Below are positions 1 through 10,435 of a DNA stretch of 64,000 nucleotides, piece by piece. The translations under genes and the position numbers were made by a program. This stretch comes from Polysphondylium violaceum (Eukaryota > Evosea > Eumycetozoa > Dictyosteliales > Dictyosteliaceae). The stretch is from assembly GCA_000277445.1 (NCBI GenBank), contig AJWJ01000034.1:19472-83471 (forward strand), in the 5' to 3' direction. The stretch's first letter is position 1. Every line of letters starts with the position of its first letter. The notes beneath the pieces are model-generated. The model saw only the letters and a list, made by a program, of their open reading frames with translations, did no database searches and had not been told where the DNA came from.

Positions 1-206
1 CGATTTCCAATATTTTATTAAAATTCAAAGTATCGTCAATAGATGGTGGCTTGATTGATGAACATGACAGTATGTAGTTGATTCATATAATAGACCTTTT
101 AATTAATTAATAAGTGGAAAGTTGTGCTTACTAATTTACAATTTTTTTAGATTGGGGATTAACACTTCATCCAAATCCATTTAAAATCAAACTAGCCATC
201 AGATAG
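1..206 (+). CDS. Cytochrome P450, 3' end only (P450-1, cut by window edge)
   Basis: These are the last two exons of a P450 whose 5' part lies outside the window. Exon A covers 1-69 and exon B 151-206 (stop TAG), joined over an 81-nt GT-AG intron (70-150). The piece is almost base-for-base identical to the last two exons of P450-2 (3140-3208 and 3289-3344), including the intron and about 260 nt of downstream flank. It encodes the C-terminal beta-sheet region after the haem loop and ends in a Trp-Gly-Leu-Thr-Leu-His-Pro block shared with the other copies. The two genes are therefore very recent tandem duplicates. Activity cannot be judged because the haem-binding part is not in view. Confidence 0.85.
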
Positions 207-493
207 ATCTATAAGCATGCAAATTTGCAAAACTTTTTGCTCTTCTATTTTTAGCCTCGATTTAATAAACTTTTTTCACACACTGCACACACTTACACAC
301 AACTAGATGGACAAGTATAGAACCGAGATTTGATAACATCACAATTTTTTTTTTTTTATTAATAAATTTTATTTTGTTCTCCCTCCCTCTTGTTCTCCCA
401 CAGCCCCTTTACATGCTTTTACTTGATCAAAGGATAGGTTCCAGTATAAATTAAATTCTATCCTAATGTAGTGCATTTTATGTTTTTACAAAA

Positions 494-523
494 ATATCTA
501 TAATACTATTTGTTCTATTAATC
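494..523 (+). pseudogene. Relic first exon of a P450 gene
   Basis: The flank downstream of P450-1 aligns with the flank downstream of P450-2 right up to the first exon of P450-3. Where P450-3 has its start codon (3645) this copy has ATA (494-496). The next nine codons still match the hydrophobic Ser-Ile-Ile-Leu anchor, then similarity stops at about 523 and unrelated repeat DNA begins. I read this as the stump of a further P450 copy, cut off by the repeat that follows. No other exon of that copy is visible. Confidence 0.7.
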
Positions 524-551
524 TTGCAGGGCTCTAACGTGCCATCTAGAG

Positions 552-663
552 ACTTGCAAATTTTCATTCATGTCAATGGTGTTTTTTCATTTAAATTCTT
601 CTTTATCACCATGGAATGATATTAAGAATTTAAAGGAAATGACATGAATGAAAATTTGCAAGT
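552..663. repeat. Perfect 24-bp inverted repeat with 64-nt loop
   Basis: Positions 552-575 and 640-663 are exact reverse complements (arm ACTTGCAAATTTTCATTCAT plus GTCA). Inside them a second, imperfect pair (about 588-600 and 624-637) extends the stem. A transcript of this region would fold into a long hairpin. Confidence 0.85.
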
Positions 664-1007
664 ATCTCAGATATATCTGAAAAAGTCTATTTGTCTTTTT
701 CATAATACATATTTTTCGTAAAATACTAATGTGGCATACAAGCATGTGAATGTAGGTTGTTGTATGATTCTTTATCCAAAGGTATGGTTGTTTGAATAAA
801 CAAAGGCTAGGAAACTATGGGCAAAAAAATTCCTTTATGATATTATTCTTCTTGATGTCAATGATTTTAATTCATTTAAATTCTTCATGTCATTTCAAAC
901 ATAAACTTCTCAATGGTGATGAATGAAAATTTGCAAGTATCTCAGATATATGTCTGAAAATACCTATTTGTCTTATTCATTATTTATATTTTTCGTAAAA
1001 TACTAAT

Positions 1008-1116
1008 GTGGTATACAAACATGTGAATGAAGGTTATCAAATCTCTTTCATCGTTTTAATCAAAAAGCGATGAAAGAGACGTAACAACCTACATTGACAT
1101 GCTTGAATACTACATA
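1008..1116. repeat. Nested hairpin: 12-bp perfect core inside a ~30-bp imperfect stem
   Basis: The core arms TCTCTTTCATCG (1042-1053) and CGATGAAAGAGA (1068-1079) are perfect complements. They are enclosed by an imperfect pair of about 30 bp, ATGTGGTATACAAACATGTG onward (1010-1037) against 1083-1115, which is a diverged inverted copy of the same sequence. So the insert arose by an inverted duplication. Confidence 0.75.
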
Positions 1117-1152
1117 TGATTCTTTATCCAAAGGTATGGTTATTTGTATAGA

Positions 1153-1197
1153 CTAGGCTAGGAAACTATGAGTTTCGAGTCCATAGTTTTAGCCTAG
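1153..1197. repeat. Imperfect inverted repeat, 16-18 bp arms
   Basis: CTAGGCTAGGAAACTATG (1153-1170) faces CATAGTTTTAGCCTAG (1182-1197), pairing with one 2-nt bulge and an 11-nt loop. It lies at the end of repeat unit 2. The first arm is also present in unit 1 (about 808-820) without its partner. Confidence 0.7.
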
Positions 1198-1555
1198 TTC
1201 CTACAACCAACCTTAAAATGAGGTGTGGCATAAAAACTCTTAAGGCGCGGTGAAAAAATCATATTTTTTCTTTTTTATTTTGTTTTTTTATTTTTTTTTT
1301 TTCTGAATTGGAAATGTGACCTTTTTGTCGTGTCATGACACATAAACAAAGAATTAAAAACTATAATTGAGACATAGACACACAAGTTCATCACACACAC
1401 GCACACCCCACACACAATGTGATGAAACTATTTATTTAAATTTTAAGGGGTGTTTTTGTTTTTCATCAAACACTCTCACACCAACATAATAGATAGTGGT
1501 AGTAGTATTATTATTACTGACCTTTGTATTCAATAGCAATACTTTAATATCAATC

Positions 1556-3344
1556 ATGACAATATTGGGGATTGTATTAGTTCTTTTTATCATCTACTCT
1601 TATTTTAATTATGTATGTGGGGTATTAATACTATTACTACTTATCACAATACTAATAAATCAATCAATAAAAGTTGAGTAAATTTAAGAGTTTTGGAAGG
1701 AAATCGTTAAAGGGCCCATTCCCACTCCCTTTGGTGGGCAATTTCCATCAACTGGGCACAACAAGGCCTCATATCCCCATTACAAAGTATCATCAACAAT
1801 ATGGACCTATTTATAGAATATGGATGGGTGATGTGTATACGGGTATGTAGAGGATTGCATGTATGAGGGATGTGTTTGCGGTTTATGTTAACATGTAAAT
1901 GTATATATATATAGTGGTTGTAAATGATATTGAGTTGGTTAAAAAGATAATGAGTGATAATACATTTATCAATCATCCAGACACAGAGACGTTCAAGTAC
2001 TATAGTCATCATTTTAGTAGTCTGGTGTTTAGTAAAGAAGAGGATTGGGTCGAGAAAAGAGATTTGGTAGCTGGTGCATTGAAAAAGAGTAAAATGAAGC
2101 ATATTTACGAGTTGTTGGATGGCCAAGTAGACAAACTAATGTCTTGCATGAGTTATCACGCAAAGGCAGGCATTCCATTCACTCCTAAATCCAATCTACA
2201 AAGATTCTCTATCAACTCAATGTTGCGATTGGTGCTAGACAAAGAGTTACCATATGAATATCAAGATATTGAGGCTGACGAATCAATGATCCTGATACTA
2301 AACCAAATTGATAAGGTTTTTGTCGACTTGGGTACAGGCAAGCTTGGTGACTATGTGGATATTCTCAGGGTTTCGTTACGGTTGTATTATAATCTATTTG
2401 ATAAAACATTACCATCACTAAGAAGCACCATGGATCAAGAGTACCAACAACACCTCGATACATTTAAACAAGAGTATAAAGAGAGTCCAAGGGATTTGAT
2501 CGATGTGTTTATCAACAATAATGACGAATCCAAGAGACCCATTTATATATCAATGTGTTTGGACTTATTGTTTGCAGGTACAGAAACCACATCGGTGTCT
2601 GTGGAATGGTCCATCATATCTATGGCAAACTACCCTCAATTTCAAGAAATGGCCTATCAAGAATTGGTCTCAGTGGTTGGCAAAGATAACAATGTCACTC
2701 TCTCTCATAGATCTCAAACACCATTTTTAAATGCATTTATCAAAGAATCTCTTCGTAAAGGGTTGCCTGGTGCCTATGGTATACCCAGAGTATCAAGTAA
2801 AGATTTAGAAATTGATGATTATTTTATACCCAAAGGTGTATGTATAGATTAGTTTATATCATTGTCACTTTACTCTTACTAACAACACATACAGTCACAA
2901 CTTTTGATTAATTACCATGCAATATCAAGAAACCTCAAATATTGGGATAATCCAGAGACATTTGATCCCACTAGACATCTGACCAAACATCAAGAATTTC
3001 CAATTTGGGGATATGGTGCCCGTATTTGTTTGTAAATATCTATCTTTTATATTTGTTTATTATAGATATATTATGCTCACATATACAATACTACAATACA
3101 CTAGAGGTCAATTCTTTGCAAGTGATAGTTTATATTTAACGATTTCCAATATTTTATTAAAATTCAAAGTATCGTCAATAGATGGTGGCTTGATTGATGA
3201 ACATGACAGTATGTAGTTGGTTCATATAATAGACCTTTAATTAATTAATAAGTGGAAAGTTGTGCTTACTAATTTACAATTTTTTTAGATTGGGGATTAA
3301 CACTTCATCCAAATCCATTTAAAATCAAACTAGCCATCAGATAG
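1556..3344 (+). CDS. Cytochrome P450 (P450-2), six exons
   Basis: A haem-thiolate monooxygenase, likely anchored in the ER membrane. Exons are 1556-1612, 1674-1842, 1915-2837, 2895-3031, 3105-3208 and 3289-3344, giving 481 aa with every junction GT-AG and in frame. Exon 1 is a 19-codon hydrophobic anchor, a layout shared by all P450 genes here whose start is visible. Next come the proline-rich hinge (KGPFPLPLVGN), the I-helix AGTETTS (oxygen activation), the K-helix ExxR as ESLR, and the haem loop WGYGARICLG with the ligand Cys. Trp replaces the usual Phe at the first position of the FxxGxxxCxG signature. It resembles dictyostelid CYP508-type enzymes; the substrate is unknown. The last exons are nearly identical to P450-1. 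Confidence 0.9.
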
Positions 3345-3644
3345 ATCTATATGCATGCAAATTTGCAAAACTTTTTGCTCTTCTATTTTTAGTCTCGATT
3401 AAATAAACTTTTTTCACACACCGCACACACTTACAAACAACTAGATGGACAAGTATAGAACCGAGATTTGATAACATCACATTGTGGGGGGTGTTTTTTT
3501 TTTTTATAAACAAATTTTATTTTGTTCTCCCACAGCCCCTTTACATGTTTTTACTTGATCAATGAATAGGTTCGAGTATAAATTAAAATCGAAATTAATT
3601 TTTAATGTACTGCATTTTAGGTAATATACATAGTTTTTACAAAA

Positions 3645-5393
3645 ATGTCTATAATACTATTAATTCTATTCATTTTTATTAGTTATGTTTTTCTCAATTA
3701 TGTAAGTTTTGTACATACTAAAATAATAAAATAGACTATTAATATTAAATACACAAATAGATTAAAAAATTTAAAAATTATGGACCAAAATCTTTAAAAG
3801 GACCCATACCATTACCAATTTTTGGTAATTTATTATCTTTGTTGCCATTACCTCATATTCCATTGACAAAGTATCATGAAACCTATGGTCCTGTTTATAG
3901 AATTTGGATGGGTGATAAATATACTGGTATGAAGTTAAGATTTCTCAAGATTAAAAATAAAATACTAACATAATAATAATAGTTTCAGTAAATGATATAG
4001 ATATTGCAAAGAAAATATTTATAAAAAATGCAGATTGCTTTATGGAACATCCAGAAACACCAACTTTTAAATTTTATAGTTGTAACTATAGTAATTTGGT
4101 TATGGGTAGAGGTCAAAATTGGAAACAAAGACGTGATTTGGTAGCTAGATCAATCACAAAGACTAAAATCAAACATATTTATACCAATCTAGATCAACAA
4201 CTGGATGGTTTATTAAATTGTATGGATTATCATGTTAAATCGGGCTTACCATTTACACCAAGAGGGAACTTTTCAAGATTTACAATGAATAACATGTTGA
4301 AGCTAGTAATGAATGATGAAATACCCTATGATCATCAAGGTAAAAGTCAAGGTCCAATGAAAGATTTGATACATCAGTGTGAAGTTTTATTTACAAATTT
4401 GGGTAGCGGAAATATTGGTGATTTCATTGATCTTTTGAAACCATTTCTTTCAATTTATTATAAATTGACAAATTCATGTTTACCAAAAATTCTAGATATT
4501 GTTGGAAAAGTATTACAAAAACATGTAGATACCTTTAAAGAGGAATACAAAAGTAACCCAAGGGATTTGTTTGATGTAATGTTGGTTGAATATGATTTTG
4601 ATCCTTTAAAATATATTACAATAATTTTGATTGCTTGTGATTTATTGTTTGCTGGCTCTGACACCGTAGCAGGGAGTTTGGAGTGGGCCAATATATTTTT
4701 ATGCAATTATCCAGAGTATCAAGAAAAGGTTTATAGTGAATTGTTATGTGTTGTAGGTAAAGATAGAAAAGTAGCATTATCAGACAGAATATCAACCCCC
4801 TTTTTAAATGCCTTTATTAAAGAGTCTAGTAGATTTAAAACTATTGGTCCCTTTAATATCCCTCGTAATTGTTCTCAAGACATTGAAATTGATGATTATT
4901 TTATTCCAAAAGATGTATGTGTAATTTTTTCTTTAAAAATTTCCATTTATTAATTTCTGTTTACATAGTCTCAAGTAATATTAAATTTCTCTGGAATTGC
5001 TGCCAATACAAAATATTGGGATAATCCTCAAGTTTTTGATCCAACTAGACATTTGGAAAAAAATCAAGAATTCTCTCTCTTTGGTTATGGTCAAAGACAA
5101 TGCGTGTATGTAGTTAGTTTTTCATGTTTTTAATTCGATAAATTAACAAACAATTTAAATATTTAATATAGTGGATCAAACTTTGGTCAGGATGAATTAT
5201 ATTTATCTCTTTCAAATATGATTTTGAAATACAAGTTTAGTTCTCATGATGGTAATTTAATTAATGAAAGTGAAGGTAATTTTATTATGATATTATTTTT
5301 TAAATTCTTTTATTAACATTTTTCATTTTTATAGCATTTGGTCTAACTCTTCATCCAGCCACTATTTTCAAGTTAAAATTAGAACACAGATAA
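3645..5393 (+). CDS. Cytochrome P450 (P450-3), six exons
   Basis: Exons 3645-3701, 3761-3926, 3983-4914, 4969-5105, 5172-5275 and 5335-5393 give 484 aa with the same six-exon plan and intron phases as P450-2. The sequence shows the 19-codon anchor, hinge KGPIPLPIFGN, the MGDKYT strand, I-helix AGSDTVAG, ESSR for ExxR, and a canonical haem loop FGYGQRQCVG. It is well diverged from P450-2, so this duplication is older than the P450-1/P450-2 one. The acceptor of exon 3 was placed at 3982 rather than 3988 because this keeps the length conserved in the paralogues. Its 300-nt upstream flank is the one duplicated downstream of P450-1. Substrate unknown. Confidence 0.9.
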
Positions 5394-6272
5394 TTAGTTA
5401 TTTAGCAAAATTAAATATAGAGAGTAAAACTATGAATAAAGATAATGATTTTTTAATTTGATTGGTCTCAAAATCATTCAGACATTATTATTTTGAGTGA
5501 TTTGTAGTTCAAACTGGTTAATATGAATTCAAAATATATTTCCCATGAATAAACAATGAAAGTTTCTGTCAATATTTAAGTGATGTTAATCTATAGAACA
5601 ATATCGGGTCTGTTTATTAAAAATTATAGGAAATGAAGTACAAAATCAATTTTATTTGAAAAAATAATTCCCACCACCCACATTTAAATTTTATCAGAGC
5701 TACCGTATCATTTTTTGGAATGAAATATGTTTAATTAAAAAATATATTAAAGCTAGTGTGATGATTCACAAAAAAATCTATATCTCACTGACAATCAACC
5801 AAAATCACATCCAGTCGATTCACAGACTTTTGTACTTTTATTTTGTGATAGGTGTAATTAATTTATAAAGGTGGTGTGTGGGTGGGAGGTTAAAAAAAAA
5901 TAAAAAGAAAAAGGTTGTAAATGATGGGGGGAGGTGGGGGAATGGGGAGAGGTAAAAAAAGAATATAATTAGTGTTCTTATATTACATCACCACTAATTT
6001 GAATCTAGTAGTTGAGATTAAAATTGATATATTAAAATCTATGATTTAAAGTGAAAACTTTCCATTTTCAGAATGAGTGTGTTCAAATATCATTTACATT
6101 TTTTTCGATGGGTAAATATAGGTGAAGGGTGTATGATTAAAAGGGATAAATATTTTTTTTGGTTAAAATGTTTTTGTATCTATGATAATCAAAAATTGGT
6201 TTTTTTTCTATTTAAATGGCGCGAAGAGGTTTAGATTTTGTTTTCATATTTTACTTTTTACACTATATCAAC
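5394..6272. other. Intergenic, no gene seen
   Basis: This 879-nt stretch between P450-3 and P450-4 is AT-rich with several G-rich runs (about 5870-5955, GGTGGTGTGTGGGTGGGAGG and GGGGGGAGGTGGGGGAATGG). I see no exon in either strand. The G-rich part lies about 320-400 nt upstream of the P450-4 start and could be a promoter element. Confidence 0.5.
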
Positions 6273-7936
6273 ATGTTCATTTTATCCACAATTGTCATAC
6301 TATTTATCTTTTATATTTATATTAACTATGTATGGATGGTCTTTTTTTCTAGATAGACGTCATAAGTGATCATTTATATTAATTTGTTCCTAATCAAATT
6401 TCTAGTTTGCAAAATTCAAAAGTTATGGAAAAAAGTCTTTGAAAGGTCCCATGCCAATTCCACTCTTGGGAAACTTACATCAATTTGATTGGAAAGGTGT
6501 TCGTCCCAATAATCCTTGGATTTATTTTCATTCAATATATGGTAAAGCATATAGAATTTGGATGGGTGATACATATACTGGTAGGTAAAAATCTTTAAAA
6601 TGTCTTTAAAATTGTTTATAATCTAATTAGTTTTTTTTCAAGTTGTAATAAACGATATAGATTTAATAAAAACTTTATTGATCAAGAACTCAGAGATTAC
6701 ATTGGGGCATCCAGATACACCAACTTTTAATTATTATAGTGATGGGTATGTTGATTTAATTTTATCAAAGTCTAATGATTGGAAAGAAAAGAGAGATTTA
6801 ATCAGTAGATCTATTACAAAAACAAAAATCAAACATATTTATAAATTATTGGATCATCAAATTGGAAATCTTTTAAAGTGTATGGAATACCATAGAGTAA
6901 ATGAAATACCATTTACCCCAAGAAAAAATATTCAAAGATATGCCATGAATACAATGTTAAGAATTATTATGGATAAAGAAATTCCCTATGATCATCAGGG
7001 TGTGGGCGATGGCCAAATGAAGGATTTATTACATGAATTGGATATTTTATTCTTGGATATGGGTGCGGGAAAGATTGGTGACTATGTTGATATCCTTAAA
7101 CCATTTCTCTTTTATTATTACAAATTATTCAATACTTGTTTACCAAGAATTAAACAAATTATTAAAGTTGAATTTGATAAACATCTATCAACATTTGATC
7201 CAGAGCAACACATATCAACTCCAAGAGATTTATTTGATATTATGATCAATGAATATCAAGGTGACAAAGAAAAGATTCCAAGTATTCTTAGCATGGGTTT
7301 TGATGTCATCTTTGCTGGCACAGACACCACTAGTGGTACAATTGAATGGTGTTTAATGTATTTAGTGAATTATCCAGAGTATCAAGAAAAATGCTATAAT
7401 GAATTAATTTCTGTCCATGGAAATGATCAAATTACCCTCGATCACAGACAATCCACTATTTTCCTCAATGCCTTTATTAAAGAATCAATGAGAAGTCGAC
7501 CCATTGGTCCCTTTGGTGTCCCTCGTTCTTGTTCTCAAGATATTGAGCTTGAACATATTTTTATTCCAAAGGGTGCACAAATTTTAATCAATTATTGTGG
7601 TATATCTCGTAATCCTCAATATTTCGATAATCCATATGAATTCAATCCTTTCAGATTCATAAATTCTAACCAAGACTTTACCATGTTTGGTTGGGGAAAA
7701 AGAAACTGCCCGTAAGTATTGTTTTTTATTTTCAAAAAATTTTCCAAAATATTAATTCTATCAAATATTATAGAGGTCAATTATTAGCTTCAGATAAAAT
7801 ATATTTAGCTATTGCAAATATTTTATTGAATTATAAATTAAAATCTGTTGATGGAAAACCAATTGATGATACAGATTACTTTGGAATGACTCTCCATCCT
7901 TCTCTTTTTGATATTAAATTGGAAAAGAGAAAATAA
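6273..7936 (+). CDS. Cytochrome P450 (P450-4), four exons
   Basis: Exons 6273-6329, 6406-6580, 6643-7711 and 7774-7936 encode 487 aa. Compared with P450-2 and P450-3, the introns before the SQ/AQ-I-L strand and near the C-terminus are missing, and their coding flanks are fused cleanly. Motifs are the 19-codon anchor, hinge KGPMPIPLLGN, MGDTYT, I-helix AGTDTTSG, ESMR for ExxR, and haem loop FGWGKRNCPG, whose last two residues come from the next exon. The hinge-to-MGDTYT segment is a few residues longer than in the others (contains a DWKGVRPNNP stretch). Its 3' end converges on P450-5 with a 250-nt gap. Confidence 0.92.
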
Positions 7937-8186
7937 TAGAATGATAATGATAATTTTTATTGTCTAATTATTTTAATAAAAAGTACTCCATCTCATTGTC
8001 TCAAGTCTGTAATGAATCTTTTCAGATACAGTTTCTAGAATAGAGGGTTTTCTGCAAATTAACACAAATTTTTTTATTTCTAATGATTCAAAAAACTCCC
8101 ATGATAATATATAGGAGAAGAAAATGGGATGGTTTTTAGATTTTTTATATTCCTTATTTTTTTTTACATTTGGAAAATATAATAAT

Positions 8187-9870
8187 TTATAATCTTTCCT
8201 CTAAATTAATATTAAATTCTTTTGGCAAAATTGTTAAACCAAACACATCAGAGTCATCAATCTTTTTCCCATTTGTTGGTGAGATTTTATATTTTAATAT
8301 TATATTCGATAATGCAAGATAAATGTGATCATTTGCAAACAATTGACCTCTAAAAAAGAAATTAATAAATATATTTTTTTCAAAAAATCTGTTTCATACA
8401 TACACGCAATTACGAGAACCATAACCATACATTGAAAAGTCTTGATTAGAATTGATAAATCTATGAGGATTGAATTCATAAGCATCTTTAAAATATTTTG
8501 GATTTCTAGCTATACCACAGTAATTGATCAAAATTTGTGCGCCCTTTGGAATAAAGTAATCTTGGAGCTCAATGTCTTGAGTTGCCATTCGAGGGATTCC
8601 AAAAGCACCAACTGGTTTTATACGACTAGACTCCTTAATGAATGCATTCAAGAAAGGGGTTGATGTTCTGTCTGAAAGTTGAGCTTTTCTTTCTTTACCA
8701 ATCAAAGAAGACAATTCTTTATAGGCCATCTCTTGATATTCTGGATAATTTGCTAGATACAATACACACCATTCCAAAGTTCCACTAGTAGTGTCTGTAC
8801 CTGCTAGTATAATATCGAAACAAATGAAGATAATAGATTGAATATTTGTTTTATCATCATCAAGATATTCACCAATTAATACATCTAAAAAGTCTCTTGG
8901 ATTGGTTTTATGCTGTTCAGTAAAAGTATTTTGGTGATCAATATATTCTTCATGAATAATATCAATGATTTTCTTTAGGGATTTGTTCGATTTCTTTATA
9001 TACAATGCCAAGAGTGGTTTTAAAATATCTATATAATCACCAAGTTTACCAGCACCCAAATCTGCAAATACTTCGTCACAATGGTGAAGTAATCCTTCCA
9101 TTTTACTCTTTTCTTGGCCATCAACTAATTGATGATCATAGGGAATCTCCTTGTCCATAATGAATCTCAACATTGAGTTCATGATAAATCTTTGAATATT
9201 CTTTCTTGGGGCAAAGGGTAAACCAGATTCAACATGAAAACCCATAGCATCAATGAGATTGCCTACTTGATTATCCAACAAACTATATAGATGCTTAATT
9301 TTAGTTTTTGCCAAAGATTTGGCAACAATATCTCTTTTTTCCTTCCAATCATGTTCACAAGATAACACTAAACCTTGATAGCCATCACTATAAAAATGAA
9401 AAGAAGGTGTATCTGGATGAGCATTTGATGATTGGAAATTCTTTACATAGATTTGTTTAATAATATCAACATCGTTTAATACAACTAGTGTATGAATAAA
9501 AACTATTAATATTTTGATTATGATTTCTCAATATTAAACTACCTACCAGTATAAGTGTCACCCATCCATACTCTAAATACAGGTCCATATTGTTGATGAT
9601 ATTTAATTAATGGTACATGAGGAGCTGGAGCTAGTGATAATAAATTTCCAAAAAAGGGTAATGGAATCGGTCCCTTTAGGGATTTGGGTCCATAATTTTT
9701 AAACTTTTGAAACTATTTTATGTATTTCATATAAAACAGATATAATTAGAAATTTGGTTGAATAGGTCTTATTTCTTTATTTGTTTTATTGGTTATCATA
9801 GTTTTTTACATACATATTTATAAAAAATGTAAACTAAAAATATATAAAATAGGTAGTAAAGTATATTCAT
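8187..9870 (-). CDS. Cytochrome P450 (P450-5), four exons, minus strand
   Basis: Read on the minus strand, exons are 9870-9814, 9712-9547, 9484-8404 and 8349-8187 (stop), giving 488 aa. The ATG at 9870 was chosen because it gives exactly the 19-codon hydrophobic first exon and phase-0 intron seen in the other P450s. It has the hinge KGPIPLPFFGN, MGDTYT, I-helix AGTDTTSG, ESSR, and haem loop YGYGSRNCVG, with Tyr where Phe is usual. The intron pattern equals that of P450-4, so the two share a four-exon ancestor and one has since been inverted. It is the only P450 of the cluster on this strand. Confidence 0.9.
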
Positions 9871-10435
9871 TCTGTAGACGCAAAATATTTTAAAAGTAAT
9901 AAATCACCGTTTTCCCTTTTATATATTTCTAAATAGAAAATAGCATTTTGACAATACAGGTAAACGTCTACACCCACACATCCAACACAACCCCAAAAAA
10001 TAATTATTTTTAAAAAATGTTTGAGATCAGATATAATGAATCATCACCCATTTAAAATTCATTCTCTCTTAAAGTTGCTGTGCAGTCTTTCAACATCGAT
10101 GGGAAAACAATAGGATAGGGGGTGTAATTTATAAAATTCGTTTATTTTTTTTCAAGTTAAAGATAAGATACCATTATTAATTTTTATAGAGTTGAGCAGA
10201 GCAATATTGTGAGGTGACTCTTATCTTTTAAAGATACAATACGATAAAGAGATAATTTTTTATTTCAGAATCAAATTTTCAAAATAAAAATAAAAAAAAA
10301 AAAAAAAACTTCATCGTTCGTTTTTTTTTTTATTGATTTTTTTTTTAGTGCTTTTTTTTGATATTGCAGCGAGCGACACACATATATCTACTGTGGATCA
10401 TTTACTTTTTTTAGATATATAAAAAGTAACAAACA
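9871..10435. other. Divergent promoter region, no gene seen
   Basis: This 565-nt spacer lies between the starts of P450-5 (minus) and NOP14 (plus). It contains poly-A at about 10290-10310 and poly-T at about 10320-10360, typical of dictyostelid upstream DNA. No exon is visible. Confidence 0.6.

Larger units (their letters stand above)
552..1180. repeat. Two-copy tandem repeat of about 285 bp
   Basis: Unit 1 (about 552-838) and unit 2 (about 850-1180) share long blocks in the same order: a TCATTTAAATTCTTC segment (588 and 874), a block from ATGAATGAAAATTTGCAAGT to a conserved TTTTTCGTAAAATACTAATGTGG (from about 644 and 923), and a GATTCTTTATCCAAAGGTATGG block (from about 766 and 1117). Unit 2 carries an extra hairpin insert at about 1036-1105. 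There is no open reading frame, no long terminal repeat and no terminal target-site duplication that I can see. The family is unknown; a degenerate non-coding mobile element or a structured RNA locus are both possible. Confidence 0.7.
207..1555. other. Intergenic region between P450-1 and P450-2
   Basis: Positions 207 to about 523 duplicate the 3345-3674 flank. From about 550 to 1200 lie a two-copy tandem repeat and several hairpins, described separately. From 1240 to 1555 there are poly-T and CA-rich tracts that look like the promoter of P450-2. I see no coding exon apart from the relic at 494. Confidence 0.7.

Noticed and set aside
552-663. Inverted repeat as terminal repeats of a DNA transposon
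   Set aside because: The arms enclose only 64 nt without an ORF and no target-site duplication is seen, so a transposon cannot be claimed.
1150-1200. tRNA-like TTTCGAGTCC segment
   Set aside because: The flanking bases do not form a 5-bp T-stem and no acceptor stem or anticodon arm can be drawn; it is the loop of an inverted repeat.
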